A DNA stretch of 64,000 nucleotides, from assembly GCA_011032825.1 (NCBI GenBank), contig JAADJZ010000025.1, positions 62,001 to 126,000 of the forward strand. The letters run 5' to 3'. A program made the position numbers and the translations under genes. Shown in pieces: positions 24,491-35,689 of the stretch. This DNA is from Massariosphaeria phaeospora. Lineage: Eukaryota; Ascomycota; Dothideomycetes; Pleosporales. The notes beneath the pieces are model-generated. The model did not search any database, had not been told where the DNA came from, and saw only the letters and a list, made by a program, of their open reading frames with translations. How positions within the stretch are numbered: the first letter of the stretch is position 1; every line of letters starts with the position of its first letter.

Positions 24491-25534
24491 ATGAACATCA
24501 CTAGGGTCGGCAATGACATTCTGGACAATGGCGACTTTACGGTGCACCTCTGCGCGCGTTGCGTTGCGTTCTAGGGCGATGGGGAGTACCGTTACTTAGG
24601 CTAGGTAGAATGCCGCATGCTTGTCGTCAACGACCTCAACGAGCGTCTGTACTAGAAGTGGATCGTTAAGGACGACAAGGGCGGAGAGCATGGGTATCTG
24701 AAATGCTTCCGGTGTTTCAATACGAACTAAGACTGCTGTTCGGTGCGTATCTAGACCAGTTGAGGGCGTTATGAGCCATTCTAATCCTATATAAAGTACC
24801 AGAAGAGCTTCGAGATAAGTTGGAAGAAGTCGTGCTCGCTCTAAAGAGAGTTTGCGACAAAGGCTATTTCGTAGTCGTCTCTAACCTCGCTTACAGGCCT
24901 CTGTCCCCTAGCGCGCTTGAAACTAAGGAGGAAGTTTTTAAAACTCTTCGCCAGTTCAAAACGTACACCGACGATGAGGTAGAGCTTGCCATGATGAAAA
25001 TAAGCAGGACCTGCAAGGACATCTCTAAAACGCTTAACAGGTATGTGTTCTAACTCCTTGGAGTGTAGCAAAGCGCTAATTTGGTGCCTAGTCGCCAATA
25101 TGCTCTCCACAGCGCGCACCTCTACTTTCACAATGGATCCACCAACCTTAATGAGAATCCCAATGCTGAGGTCAAGCCGAATAGTCGCGTTTGTACCGTC
25201 AAGGCCGCCGCCTTCTGGCAGGAGTATCTTAAGCGGTCGTTCGACCAGTTGGTAGCGGCGAGGCTCCAAGAGGACGTCGAGCAGGCCGATACTCCGCGTA
25301 AGAAGGTATGTTGGCCCATTATAGGCCACTATAACCCGTGTTGACATATCCTAGTCTAAGAAGGCTCGCGTTGTTATCGATCTAGCAGCTAAGAGGGATC
25401 GCGAGCGCGCTTGGCTCTCTGCGGACCTTGCCGACGCAACTGCAAAGCGTGCGGTTGAAAAAGACAAGGTGCAGAAAAGTGTGCTTACGAAGAGAGTCAA
25501 GTTGCTTACGGCAAAGCTTATGAACTTCGGCTAA
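24491..25534 (+). pseudogene. Antisense accessory gene inside Gyp-D (spliced, mutated)
   Basis: I do not recognise this gene. On the strand opposite gag-pol, four exons (24491-24746, 24803-25040, 25092-25305, 25355-25534) join in one frame across three fungal-type introns of 56, 51 and 49 nt, giving 888 nt or 295 residues. Donors are GTATCT, GTATGT and GTATGT; acceptors are CAG, TAG and TAG; branch-like CTAAT, GCTAAT or TTGAC lie shortly before them. The first exon is Cys-rich (LCARCV, then CFRCF and a CC pair), suggesting zinc binding. The last exon is a long Lys/Arg/Glu-rich helix, likely coiled coil. The four in-frame stops in exon 1 all follow a C, so each could be a mutated Gln codon; even the final TAA could be one. 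A possible upstream intron is 24361-24425. The alternative is a chance arrangement, but three matching phases make that unlikely. Confidence 0.55.
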
Positions 25535-25883
25535 GAGGTTGTAGGTAGCTTGGTAGTTCCTAGCGTTGAATTGCGGCCTTTTGGGCCATTGTGGCGTCAA
25601 AGGCGGTCCTTTTGCTTGAATTAGTTTTCGAGCACAGCGTTGGCGTCTTAGGACTTTATTTCGGCGTAACGGAAGCTAATACCCGGTAGTCGGTGTGAAA
25701 GCGGTTCGCTCGGGGGTAGCATAGTTATGCATACATTCCTAAAACCTACTTTGTTTTTCTTTGCCGTGAAGTGTGCTACACTAGCCTATAATAGTACAAA
25801 GTAGCTCTCTTGACGCCATGCCTCGCGACAGTGAAATGATATATTATCTCTTTCAAAAAGGTTCGTGACTTAGAAAATCTCAA

Positions 25884-25908
25884 TTTTTTTTTTTTTTTTT
25901 TTTTTTTT
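25884..25908. repeat. Poly-T tract (25 T)
   Basis: An uninterrupted run of T between the Gyp-D chromodomain and the antisense gene. On the element strand it is poly-A. Confidence 0.95.
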
Positions 25909-26039
25909 GAAGATCTTGATGCCGACTATGCGTTAAGTGGCAGAGTGAAACGTGTCAACTATCTTCTTTTTAAAGGCACATCGCCTAGAGTGCGTCTCTT
26001 ATTTCTTTTGCCATAGATATTCTTTCTTTTCTAGAAATC

Positions 26040-29000
26040 GTTAAGTGCATTTGCACTTATATTCGGTTCGGGTTCCTAAGAGTTCTCATTGTCTAGGTAT
26101 TCTTTCTATTTGACGAGGTACTTCTAGGTGCCGACCGAAGATTTTTTTCTATTAAGCACTTTTTCAACGTAGTACACGTCGTTCCCAAAGGTGCGCAAGG
26201 TATCTACCAAAGGCCTGCTTTGAGAAGGTATCGACTCTTTCTAGTTGTAAAGTTCCAACAGGGATACGTGAAAGACTAGATAGACACTTTTTAGTTTAGG
26301 AAAGTTCACTCGGTACGCGTTGGTGCTAATCTAGTCTACAATAGTGCCTAGCCCCACGTACTTCCAGTCAAACTTCTTCTTTGGCCTAGTGGATTTTATG
26401 TAGCGGTTTGAAATTAGCACCTAGTTACTTTGCTTTAGCAAGATGTGCTTTCTACGCTTGTTAGAATACTTCTTCTAATAAGCGTTTGCGGCTTCAATTT
26501 TGCGCTAGCATTCGGCTTGGAGGGCAATTATGTAGGCTGCTATGCTTGTCCCCATGAACGACTGTTCGTCACCAAGGAGCATTTCGGGCCAATCTAGGGC
26601 CCTTGGAGACGCTCTGTGGTACGCTACGAAAAAAGTAATTTTTGTAGTCGCGTGTTGGCTATCGTTGTACGCGAACTTCGCTACTAGCAGCTACACAGTC
26701 CAATCGTCCTGTTCGAAGCAACAGTAACATCGAAAGTACTGTTCTAGCGTTTGATTCTGTCTTTTAGTCTGACTATTCGTTTGAGAGTGATAAGCAGAAA
26801 AGAGAACGCTCATCGAGCTGAGATAGTAGCAGAAGCTGTTCTAGAACTTTGAGTTCATGATAAGACCTTGGTCTGAGATAACGTTCTTTGGGACGCCGTG
26901 AAGTTTTACGATTTCTCTTATCCAGACCGTTGCAAAGTTCTCCGCTGTCTAGTCGGCGCAAGCTGGAATATAGTAGGCCATTTTAGTTAAGCAGTTTACT
27001 ACAACGAGAATAGAGTCGTATACTTGCTCTATATACTTCAATAGTAAGAGTTCTGTAATAAAGTCTATCGTAACATTACACTACGGGCTATTAGGCGCTG
27101 GCAAAGGTATAAAGAGTCCGTAGAAACTGTGTCTAGCTGCTACTAATCTGCGATACTTTAGACAGTCGTTGCAGTACTCCTTAACGTCTTTCTTTATCCC
27201 TTTCTACTCGTATCGGCGTTTAACTTTCTCTAAGGTTTTCTTAACGCCAAAGTGGCTAGCCATCGGGCTGTTATGACATTCCCAGAAAGCCTTTGCCTTC
27301 TTTTCTGTTGTATCGAGGTGAATTTTATCTAACTGCCTCGTTATAGCCGGTTCTAGTCTATTCTAGGCTACTATAGGCTCTACTAGTCTAGACTCGTCTT
27401 CTAAGTCGAAGTCTAAGTCTAAGTCTAAAGAGTCCGCGGGATCGCCTGCTGGATTACCTAAGAGGACTTCATCCTCTAAGAGCCTAAGCTAGAGTGCTTG
27501 AGTTGGTTCTTCCCTAATGTGCATCTTCGGGTCCGAAGCTTTTATCTTCTTTAGAAAAGTTAGCAGGCTTGGTTCTTTTGCAAGTCGGCTGGCTAATTTT
27601 GTAATTGCTGCTACTAGAGCGGGCTTACTGTGGACACTACGGGTTATTAAAGCTTGTAATAAATCTACGTAGATTTCATTGCCTTTCTGCGCAGGAGCAT
27701 AGGCTTCTTTCATGTAGTCTAGTCGTCGAGAGAAGCTATTGGCTAGATTTGTCTTTCTAGGTTGATGAATTATGACGAAGTTGTACTCTGTTAACCTTTC
27801 GTAAGCGCGAACTTGACGATAATTTAGAGTTTTCGTTTCTATAAACTATCGTAGGTTATTGTAGTCCGTATAGAGATTAAACGGGATATCCAGAAAGAAA
27901 TAGCGGAAGTGTAACAGACTTTTGTTAATTGCTAACAGCTCTTTATTATGAGTATTGTAATTGTACTTCGCCTTGTCTATTTTCCGCGAGAAGAAACCGA
28001 TTGGGCGCTAATGCGCACCTTTTTCGCCGTTTTCACCGTTAGGGACTTTCTAGCTTAGAATTCTACTAATAGCGCCTCTAGAGGCGTTAGTTTCGAGCTT
28101 TGTAAGCCGTTCTGCCTTATAATGGGCTAGAATAGAGACATCGAGAAAAGCACTCTTAAGTTTCCTAAACGCTTTCTTAGCTTCAGTTTCAAGGTTAATT
28201 CGCTAGCTTTCTTTCTTCCTTTGGGCGTGCTCGCTCTAGGCCGCTTCTAGCTTCTTCTAGGTTAGTTTGGTTAATAGTAGGGCAAGCTTAGAGAACCTAG
28301 CGATAAAGCGCCGATAATAGTTTATAAAGCCTATAAATACTTGAATATCCCGAACCGTGTTCGGCATTGGCCACTCCTGGATCGTTCTAATCCGTTCTAG
28401 GTTTATCTTGACTTTTTCTAGGCATACAATGTAACCTAGGTACTTTGTCTACCGTGTGTGCTACTCGCACTTACTAAGCTTCAAGTATAGCTTTGCTTCA
28501 CGCAAACGTTAGAGGACTTCTTTAACCTAGCCTACATAGGCTTTTTCTGTGTTAGAAAACACTAGAATGTTGTTAAAGTACACAATGCAGGTTACGTCAA
28601 CTAACCTAGCGAGAGCTTGGTTAATGTAGGCCTGGAATGCTGCAGGAGCATTCGTAAGACCGAATAGCATAACAAGGTACTCGAAATGACTATATCGAGT
28701 CCTAAAAGCTGTCTTCTATTTGTTTTTTTTCTTAATCTGGATTTTGTGATAGGCCTTACGGATGTCAAGCTTAGTATAGACCTTCGCTTTAGCTAGCTTT
28801 TTCAAGGACTCTGCAATAAAGGGCAGAGGATAACGATTCTTAATCGTAATTTTGTTAAGGCCTCGATAGTCAACGCAAAGCCTTAAGGTGCCGTCTTTCT
28901 TCTTCGCGAAGAGAATTGGCGCACTAGCTGAGGACCTTGAGCGCTTTATCTATCTCCTATTGAGGTACTCGTCTACGTATTTGCGGAGATGCTCCAATTC

Positions 29001-30950
29001 CGCCGTCGACATGTTGTACAGAGGTTGATGCGAGAGAGTTGTACTAGGCTAGAGTTCGATCGCGAGATTCTGCTCCCTATGAGACGCTATTACTAACGAG
29101 CTATCAAAGCTCGCTACGTCTTGGTACTCCTAATATTCAGGTCGCAAACTAGAGCCTTGCTTTTCTTGGTCGCTTGCCTTGGGGAGTGCACTAATCGAAC
29201 AGACATAAAGCTTTGCATTAGGACTATTCAAAGTCTAGGCAAACTCTGCTGCGTCTTCTATAGCTACTTTGGCATAGTTTGGTCTATTCAGGTCCTTTAT
29301 GCCCCTAAAGAGCATGCGGCGACGCGAATAGTTTAACTTCAGCTGAAACTAATCTATCCAAGGGAGTCCGAGATACATCGGAGGCTTCTTGAGATTAGCT
29401 ACTACGAAGGAAATCCTATAGGTCTGTACCTTGCTTCTAGAGTTTGTAATGCGAACTTCTGCTACAGTACAACCATAGACAGTGTAACTCAATCTACTTA
29501 GCGATATAGAGAGGATATTAGGGATTAGTTTGAGTACTAGATCCTGTTCTTTCGCCACGACGGCCGAAAGAACATTAAAATGAGCTCTACTATCCACGAT
29601 CGCTTTCAAGTCCTTCGAACTCCCAATCTCTGCTGACGCGGTAAGAGACGTTGGGTTCTTGCTCGTTAGCATCTTACGAAGAGTGCTTACTTCTTTTGAC
29701 TGTAACAAGTCGATATGAGCTACAAGGTAAGAAGCTAATTCCTTAAGCTCTTGCCTTTTCCCTTTCTCTTCTCAAAGTAAGCGTCTTTCTTTGCCTTGTT
29801 AGGGCAAGCAAGGACGAAATGGCCTAGTTTGTTACATGCGTAGCAAACTAGCTCGTTAGAGCTTTTGTCTTTCTTGTTATTGCTTCTCCTAGGTTTAAAG
29901 CAGCCGTTGCGTCCCTTTTTGTGCCGTTTGGCATTAGAATAAGTTGATTTATGTCCTGTTGGCGACGCGGCTCGCTTCTTGTCTTTCTTAGTTTTCTCTT
30001 AGATCTTACTATCCTGTTAGAGGTTACGATAGATTTGATTAGCTTCTTGCTCTACTTAGTAGAGAGTAGTGCGACTCTGCAGCGGAAGGTAACGTAGTTG
30101 CTTTCTTACTTCTTCGAGAAGTGCCGCGGTGAAGTCTGCTGCTATGCTGAATAAGCTTGTTTAGTCGATCTCGGTCCAAAGAGGTTGAAGAAGTAAGAGT
30201 AGGTTAGAAGGAGTTTGAGATAGCTTTTGACGTAAAGCCTTGATAGAATCGTATGCCTGCTGCTTACGTTCCTTAGAAGTGCCTAGGGCACCTAACATTT
30301 GTTCCTTAAGCGATGCCCAAGTGGGGGACTATAGAGAGAATTGTATTCTTTTATAGATCTTATAGGTTTTTTAGAGCGTACGAAAGTTTTCGGTAACGTA
30401 CGTTAACTCAAAAGAAACCTTTTAAGGTTCGCTAAAGAAGTCGGGGCTCTTTGTGTAGTAGCCTTCGCAATCGCGGACCCATTGGTTGTAGTCTGCGCGA
30501 TTTTTTTTCGAATAGCGGTGCGGTAGCTCAGGGCGAGGCAAATTAACCCGGTCGGAGACGGTCCGGGCGGGTGCTAGCACAACTAGTTGCTTAATGGCCT
30601 TAGCAAGCGCTGTTTTGTCTTCGTCCTAGTATAGAGCCTTTAACGCCTTAAGGCGAATGAGTTCTGTACAGTCCTGCTTATTCTGCTACCAAGTCTTCAG
30701 CTTGTTAAGAGCCCGCTTCATAGGGGGGTTTGATGGTGCGTCGTTATTCTTATCGTTTGAGAGTAGAGTGTTGGGATCCCCTTCGGGGCGAACTGGGTCA
30801 TTCTAGCCCAGTTCGGCGCTAGAAGCGCGACCACGCCTTGGAACGTTAGCACTATTACCAATCTAAACTTCTTTATCGGCATCCTTATCCTGTTTAGTCT
30901 TATCTACGACTGAAGGTTAGGAAGTGCCTAGCCGCACAATAGAACCTCTA
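26040..30950 (-). pseudogene. Gyp-D gag-pol pseudogene
   Basis: Gag spans about 30950-29760 with an intact CCHC knuckle (CYACNKLGHFVLAC, ~29810-29860). The open frame 29349-29708 is the protease (IVDSRAHFNVLS). RT (about 28950-28480) reads [28 protein letters not shown] and then VYFNNILVF at 28565-28585, so the YLDD-type catalytic motif is YFNN. RNase H is at about 28100-27830. Integrase (about 27260-26500) keeps two catalytic Asp (CNVTIDFI, VISDQG), but the Glu is Lys (QTKRQNQTLEQ). The chromodomain at about 26195-26060 has three Trp codons turned to TAG (near KYLVK). It is readable but dead, and probably formed active particles until recently. Confidence 0.85.
27409..27426. repeat. Hexamer repeat AAGTCT x3
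   Basis: Short tandem repeat within the Gyp-D RNase H to integrase linker, with a further imperfect unit upstream. On the coding strand it would give an acidic Asp-Leu repeat. Confidence 0.7.
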
Positions 30951-31051
30951 TCTAGGTGTCTTAGAGGCAACGTGGCTTGATTGTTAGATAAACCGGACAT
31001 TGTAGACGAGGTAATCGATCTATCGAAAGTATTTTAATAGAGCGATTCGAA

Positions 31052-31272
31052 TGTAAGACTGCGTCTAATCGTAGGTTTGATAACACTTGAAATAGATTAA
31101 TAGTATAGTAATGAAAATAGTATATTCGTGTAAGAGAGACGAATCGCTGTCTTGGCAGCAATTCGGTGCGAGGTACCTTTAAAGGCCTCGCAAGAAACTA
31201 GTCTAGCCCGTTATAGCCCACAGTGGCTATTAATTGAAAAGAAACAAACACGTAAGGCTACTCGGCCTTACA
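31052..31272 (-). repeat. Gyp-D 5' LTR
   Basis: 221 bp, ending next to GATAC at 31273-31277. Read on the element strand, the sequence after the LTR is TTCGAATCGCTC, the expected primer-binding position; it does not begin with the usual TGG. Confidence 0.92.
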
Positions 31273-31277
31273 GATAC

Positions 31278-31480
31278 CTAAAAAAGCCTCGCTAGTTTCT
31301 AGTTAACGAAGGCCTTGCGGTATTGGGTTTTTACATAGCTTTCAAAAGCGCTCCGCAGGTGCTCTAGAAGCTAACTAACTATAAAGTATATAAAGCTCTT
31401 TTGTCCGCGCTGTAGATAAACTCTATCGAATTTATTACATTCTTTATCTAGAACCTGCTTTCCTAGGCGATCTCCTTTTA
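31278..31480 (+). repeat. Gyp-C 3' LTR, right part
   Basis: 203 bp completing the LTR begun at 23711. It is followed at once by TTTCG and then Gyp-B sequence (AACTTCTTTGAATAG), which continues the protease frame cut at 18033. Confidence 0.88.
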
Positions 31481-34400
31481 TTTCGAACTTCTTTGAATAG
31501 ATTAGTTTTAGCCGAAGTTGAACTATTTGCGTTGCTGCATGCTCTTTAGAAGTATAAAGAACTTAAATAAACTAAACTATGCTAAAGTAGCTATAAAAAA
31601 CGCAGCGAAGTTTGCTTAAACTTTAAATAGTTCTAATGCAAAGCTTTATGTTTGTTTAATTAGTGCACTTTTTAAAGTAAGCAACTAAAAAAAGCAAGGC
31701 TTTAGTTTGCAACTTGAATATTAAGAGTACTAAAACGTAGCGAGCTCTAATAGCTCGTTAGTAATAGCGTTTTATAGAGAGCAGAATTTTGCGATTAAAC
31801 TTTAGTTTAGTACAACTCTTTTGCATCAACCTCTGTACAATATGTTAACAGCAAAATTAAAGCATTTTTGCAAATACGTAAACTAGTACTTTAATAAAGA
31901 ATAAATAAAGCGCTTAAAGTTTTTAGCTAGTGCGCTAATTCTTTTTGCGAAGAAAAAAAACAGCACTTTAAAGCTCTGCGTTAACTATTAAAGCCTTAAC
32001 AAAATTACAATTAAAAATCGTTATTCTTTGCTTTTTATTGCAAAGTTCTTAAAAAAGTTAGCTAAGGCAAAAGTCTACACTAAGCTTAACATCCGTAAAG
32101 CCTATTACAAAATCTAGATTAAAAAAAAAAACAAATAGAAAATAGCTTTTAGAACTTGATATAGTTATTTTTAGGCTGGTAAATAGGTAGAGGTTGGGTT
32201 AGAGTTGGGTTAGCTTACGTCAGACCTCAACTCAACCCTAGCCTTAACCCGCGCTAGTTACTAAGCAGCTTGGGTAGAGGTTGGGTTAGAGTGGTCAAAG
32301 CTTAGGGTTGTGGTTGGGTCTTACATAATATTTACAACCTATATTAATATTAAGTTTTCTATGTATATTTATCACATTTACTTATCACAGTTTCTTAACT
32401 ATTTAGGTAACCCTAACCTAACTCTCAACCTAGAGCTTTGACCACCCTAACTCAACCCCTACCTACGCTAGGTTAACTCTAACCCAACTTTAACCTAAGG
32501 TCTGTGCGACTCATAACTCAACCTATACCCATCGATAGGTACTTCCTACCCATTCGCCAGCGTAGTTATTTTGAGTACTTTGTTATGCTATTTAGTTTTA
32601 CAAATGCTTCTATAGCATTTTAAGCCTACATTAACTAAGCCTTTGCTAAGTTAGTTAACGTAACTTGCATTATGTACTTTAACAACATTCTAGTGTTTTC
32701 TAATATAAAAAAAGCCTATATAGGCTAAGTTAAAAAAGTTCTTTAACATTTGCGTAAAGCAAAGCTATACTTAAAGCTTAGTAAGTGCGAGTAGCATACA
32801 TAGTAAACAAAGTACCTAGGTTACATTGTATACCTAGAAAAAATTAAAATAAATCTAAAACGAATTAGAACGATTTAGAAGTAGCTAATGCTAAATATAG
32901 TTTGAAATATTTAAGTATTTATAAGCTTTATAAACTATTATCGGCGCTTTATTACTAAGTTCTTTAAGCTTGCTCTACTATTAACTAAACTAACCTAGAA
33001 AAAGCTAGAAGCAGCTTGAAGCGAGCACGCCCAAAGAAAGAAAAAAAGCTAGCGAATTAACTTTAAAACTAAAGCTAAAAAAGCGTTTAAGAAACTTAAA
33101 AGTTTTTTTTTTTATATTTTTATTCTAGTCTATTATAAAGCAGAATAGCTTACAAAGCTCGAAACTAACGCTTTTAAAAGCGCTATTAGTAGAATTCTAA
33201 GCTAAAAAGTTTCTAATAGTAAAAACAGCGAAAAAAGTGCGCATTAGCGCTTAATTGGTTTTTTCTTGCAGAAAATAAACAAGGCGAAGTACAATTACAA
33301 TACTTATAATAAAAAGTTGTTAGCAATTAACAAAAGTTTGTTATACTTTTGCTATTTTTTTATAAGTATCTCGTTTAATCTCTATACAAACTATAATAAC
33401 CTACGATAGTTTATAAAAACGAAAACTCTAAATTATTATCAAGTTTGCGCTTAGAAAAGGTTAATAGAGTACAACTTCGTTATAATTTATCAACCTAAAA
33501 AAACAAATCTAGCTAATAGCTTTTTTTAACGACTAGACTACATAAAGAAAGCTTATGCTTTTGCGTAGAAAAGCAATAAAATCTACGTAGATCTATTACG
33601 AGCTTTAATAACTCGTAGTGTTTATAGTAAGCTTGCTTTAGTAGCAGCAATTACAAAATTAGCTAGCTAACTTGCAAAAAAACTAAGCTTGCTAACTTTT
33701 TTAAAGAAAATAAAAGCTTCGAACTTTAAGATGCACATTAGAAAAGAACTAACCTAAGCACTTTAGCTTAAGCTCTTAAAGAATAAAGTTCTTTTAAGTA
33801 ATTTAGCAAGCAATTTTGTAAACTCTTTAGACTTAAACTTAGACTTTAACTTAGAAAACGAGTTTAAACTAGTAGAGCTTACAAAAGCTTAAAATAGACT
33901 AAAACTAGCTATAACAAAGCAGTTAGATAAGATCTACTTTAATACAACAAAAAAAAAAGCAAAAGCTTTCTAGAAATGTTATAACAGCTTAATAGCTAGC
34001 TACTTTGGCGTTAAGAAAACTTTAGAAAATGTTAAACGCTAATACGAATAGAAAAGCATAAAAAATAACGTTAAAAAGTACTACAACAACTGTCTAAAGT
34101 GTTACAAATTAGTAGCAGCTAAACATAGCTTTTACAAACTTTTTATACTTTTGCTAGCGCTTAATAGCTCGTAGTGTAATGTTACAATAGACTTTATTAC
34201 AAAACTTTTACTATTAAAGTATATAAAGCAAGTATACAATTTTATTCTCGTTGTAGTAAACTGCTTAACTAAAATAGCCTACTATATTCTAGCTTGCGCT
34301 AACTAAATAGCAATGAACTTTGCAATAGTTTGAATAAATAAAATTGTAAAACTTTACAGCGTTTTGAAAAACGTTATCTTAGACTAAAGTTTTATTATAA

Positions 34401-35230
34401 ACTCAAAGTTTTAGAACAGCTTCTGCTACTATCTTAGCTTAATAAGCGTTCTTTTTTCTACTTATTACTCTCAAACAAATAGTTAAACTAAAAAACAAAA
34501 TTAAACGCTAGAATAGTACTTTCAATGTTACTGTTGCTTTAAATAGAACAATTGAATTGTGTAGCTGCTAGTAGCAAAGTTCGCGTACAACAATAGCTAA
34601 TACGTAACTACAAAAATTACTTTTTTTGTAGCGTACTACAAAGCGTTTCTAAAGACTTTAAGTTAGCTTAAAATGCTGTTTAGTAACAAATAGTTGTTTA
34701 TAGAAACAAGCATAGCAGCTTACATAATTGCTCTTTAAGCTAAATACTAGCGCAAAATTAAAGCTGCAAACGCTTATTAAAAAAAGTATTTTAACAAGCG
34801 TAAAAAGTACATCTTGCTAAAGCAAAGTAACTAGGTGCTAATTTTAAACTGCTACATAAAATCTACTAAGCTAAAGAAAAAGCTTAACTAGAAGTACGTA
34901 GAGCTAGGCACTATTGTAAACTAAATTAGCACTAACGCGTACTAAGTAAACTTTTTTAAACTAAAAAGTATTAATCTAGTTTTTTACGTATCCCTGTTAA
35001 GACTTTATAACTAGAAAAAGTTAATACTTTTTTAAAGCAAGCTTTTGGTAGATACTTTTTGCACTTTTAGAAACAACGTATACTACGATAAAAAAGTGCT
35101 TAATAAAAAAAATCTTTAGTTAGCACCTAAAAGTACCTCGTTAAATAGAAAGAATACTTAAACAATAAAAACTTTTAAGAACTTAAACCGAATATAAGTG
35201 CAAATGCACTTAACAATTTAAAAAAAAAAA
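31481..35230 (+). pseudogene. Gyp-B pol pseudogene, 3' part
   Basis: This matches Gyp-D pol base for base apart from transitions and a MITE insertion. The RT core (KNRYSLLF-like run at 31990-32050) is split by the MITE at 32172. The motif TACTTTAACAAC near 32673-32685 gives YFNN. RNase H and integrase follow (to about 34930), then a ruined chromodomain at about 35060-35200. It is useful mainly as the heavily mutated partner for reading the mutation spectrum against Gyp-D. Confidence 0.8.
32172..32562. mobile_element. 391-bp MITE with 10-bp target duplication, copy in Gyp-B RT
   Basis: It is flanked by TAGTTATTTT on both sides (32162-32171 and 32563-32572). The Gyp-D counterpart (ATAGTCATTTCGAG) shows the empty site. 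Terminal inverted repeats are about 17-18 bp (GCTGGTAAATAGGTAG and, inverted, GCTGGCGAATGGGTAG). It is rich in GGGTTAG/AACCC-like runs and hardly mutated although embedded in a ruined element. It has no coding capacity. TSD length suggests mobilisation by a Mutator-like transposase. Confidence 0.92.
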
Positions 35231-35689
35231 AATTATTTGTAGCAAAAAAAATAAAAGACGTACTTTAGGCAATGTGCTTTTAAAAAGAAAATAGTTAACA
35301 CGTTTTACTTTGCTACTTAACGCAAAGTTAGCATTAAAATCTTTAAAAATTTTAAAATTTTCTAAGTTACAAACTTTTTTAAAAAAAATAATATATTATT
35401 TTACTATCGCAAGGCATAGCGTTAAAAAAGCTACTTTGTACTATTATAAGCTAGTGTAGCATACTTTACGACAAAGTAAAACAAAGTAAATTTTAAAAAT
35501 GTATGCATAACTATGCTACTTTTGAGCAAACTGCTTTTACACTAACTACTAGGTATTAGCTTTTGTTACGCTAAAATAAAGTTATAAAACGCTAACGCTG
35601 TGCTTAAAAACTAATTTAAGCAAAAGAACTACTTTTAACGCTACAATAGCTCAAAAAGCTGCAATCTAACGCTAGAAACTACTAAGCTA

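Larger units (their letters stand above)
23796..31272 (-). mobile_element. Gyp-D: youngest Ty3/gypsy chromovirus (7477 bp)
   Basis: LTRs at 23796-24016 and 31052-31272 are both exactly 221 bp, with ends TGTAAG/TTACA on the element strand. The duplication GATAC flanks it (23791-23795 and 31273-31277), and the rejoined flanks match the intact Gyp-C 5' LTR. The purine tract AGGAGAGGGATAA abuts the 3' LTR inside the element (complement of 24017-24029). Order on the minus strand: gag, zinc knuckle, protease, RT, RNase H, integrase, chromodomain, then a 2-kb 3' region holding an oppositely oriented gene. The two LTRs differ at 14 sites, all transitions. Confidence 0.93.
18034..31480 (+). mobile_element. 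Gyp-C: Ty3/gypsy chromovirus inserted in Gyp-B
   Basis: The 5' LTR (18034-18321, 288 bp) and the 3' LTR (23711-23795 plus 31278-31480, also 288 bp) start TGTAATAGGCTRAAAGCC and now end TTTTA, probably from a CA terminus changed to TA. The duplication TTTCG flanks both sides (18029-18033 and 31481-31485) and sits exactly where the protease frame of Gyp-B is cut. Native length is about 5.97 kb. It belongs to a different family from Gyp-A and Gyp-B/D. Its 3' LTR holds the Gyp-D insertion. Confidence 0.9.

Noticed and set aside
24841..25347. 168-codon open frame on the minus strand in the Gyp-D 3' region, the longest ORF there
   Set aside because: The opposite strand has a phase-consistent spliced gene with typical introns over the same bases, and this frame has no recognisable domain and begins inside one of those introns. 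I treat it as a shadow, though a sense-strand ORF is not excluded.
32172..32562. Interstitial telomere repeat
   Set aside because: The GGGTTAG-like runs are irregular and lie within an element with inverted ends and a 10-bp target duplication, so this is a MITE.
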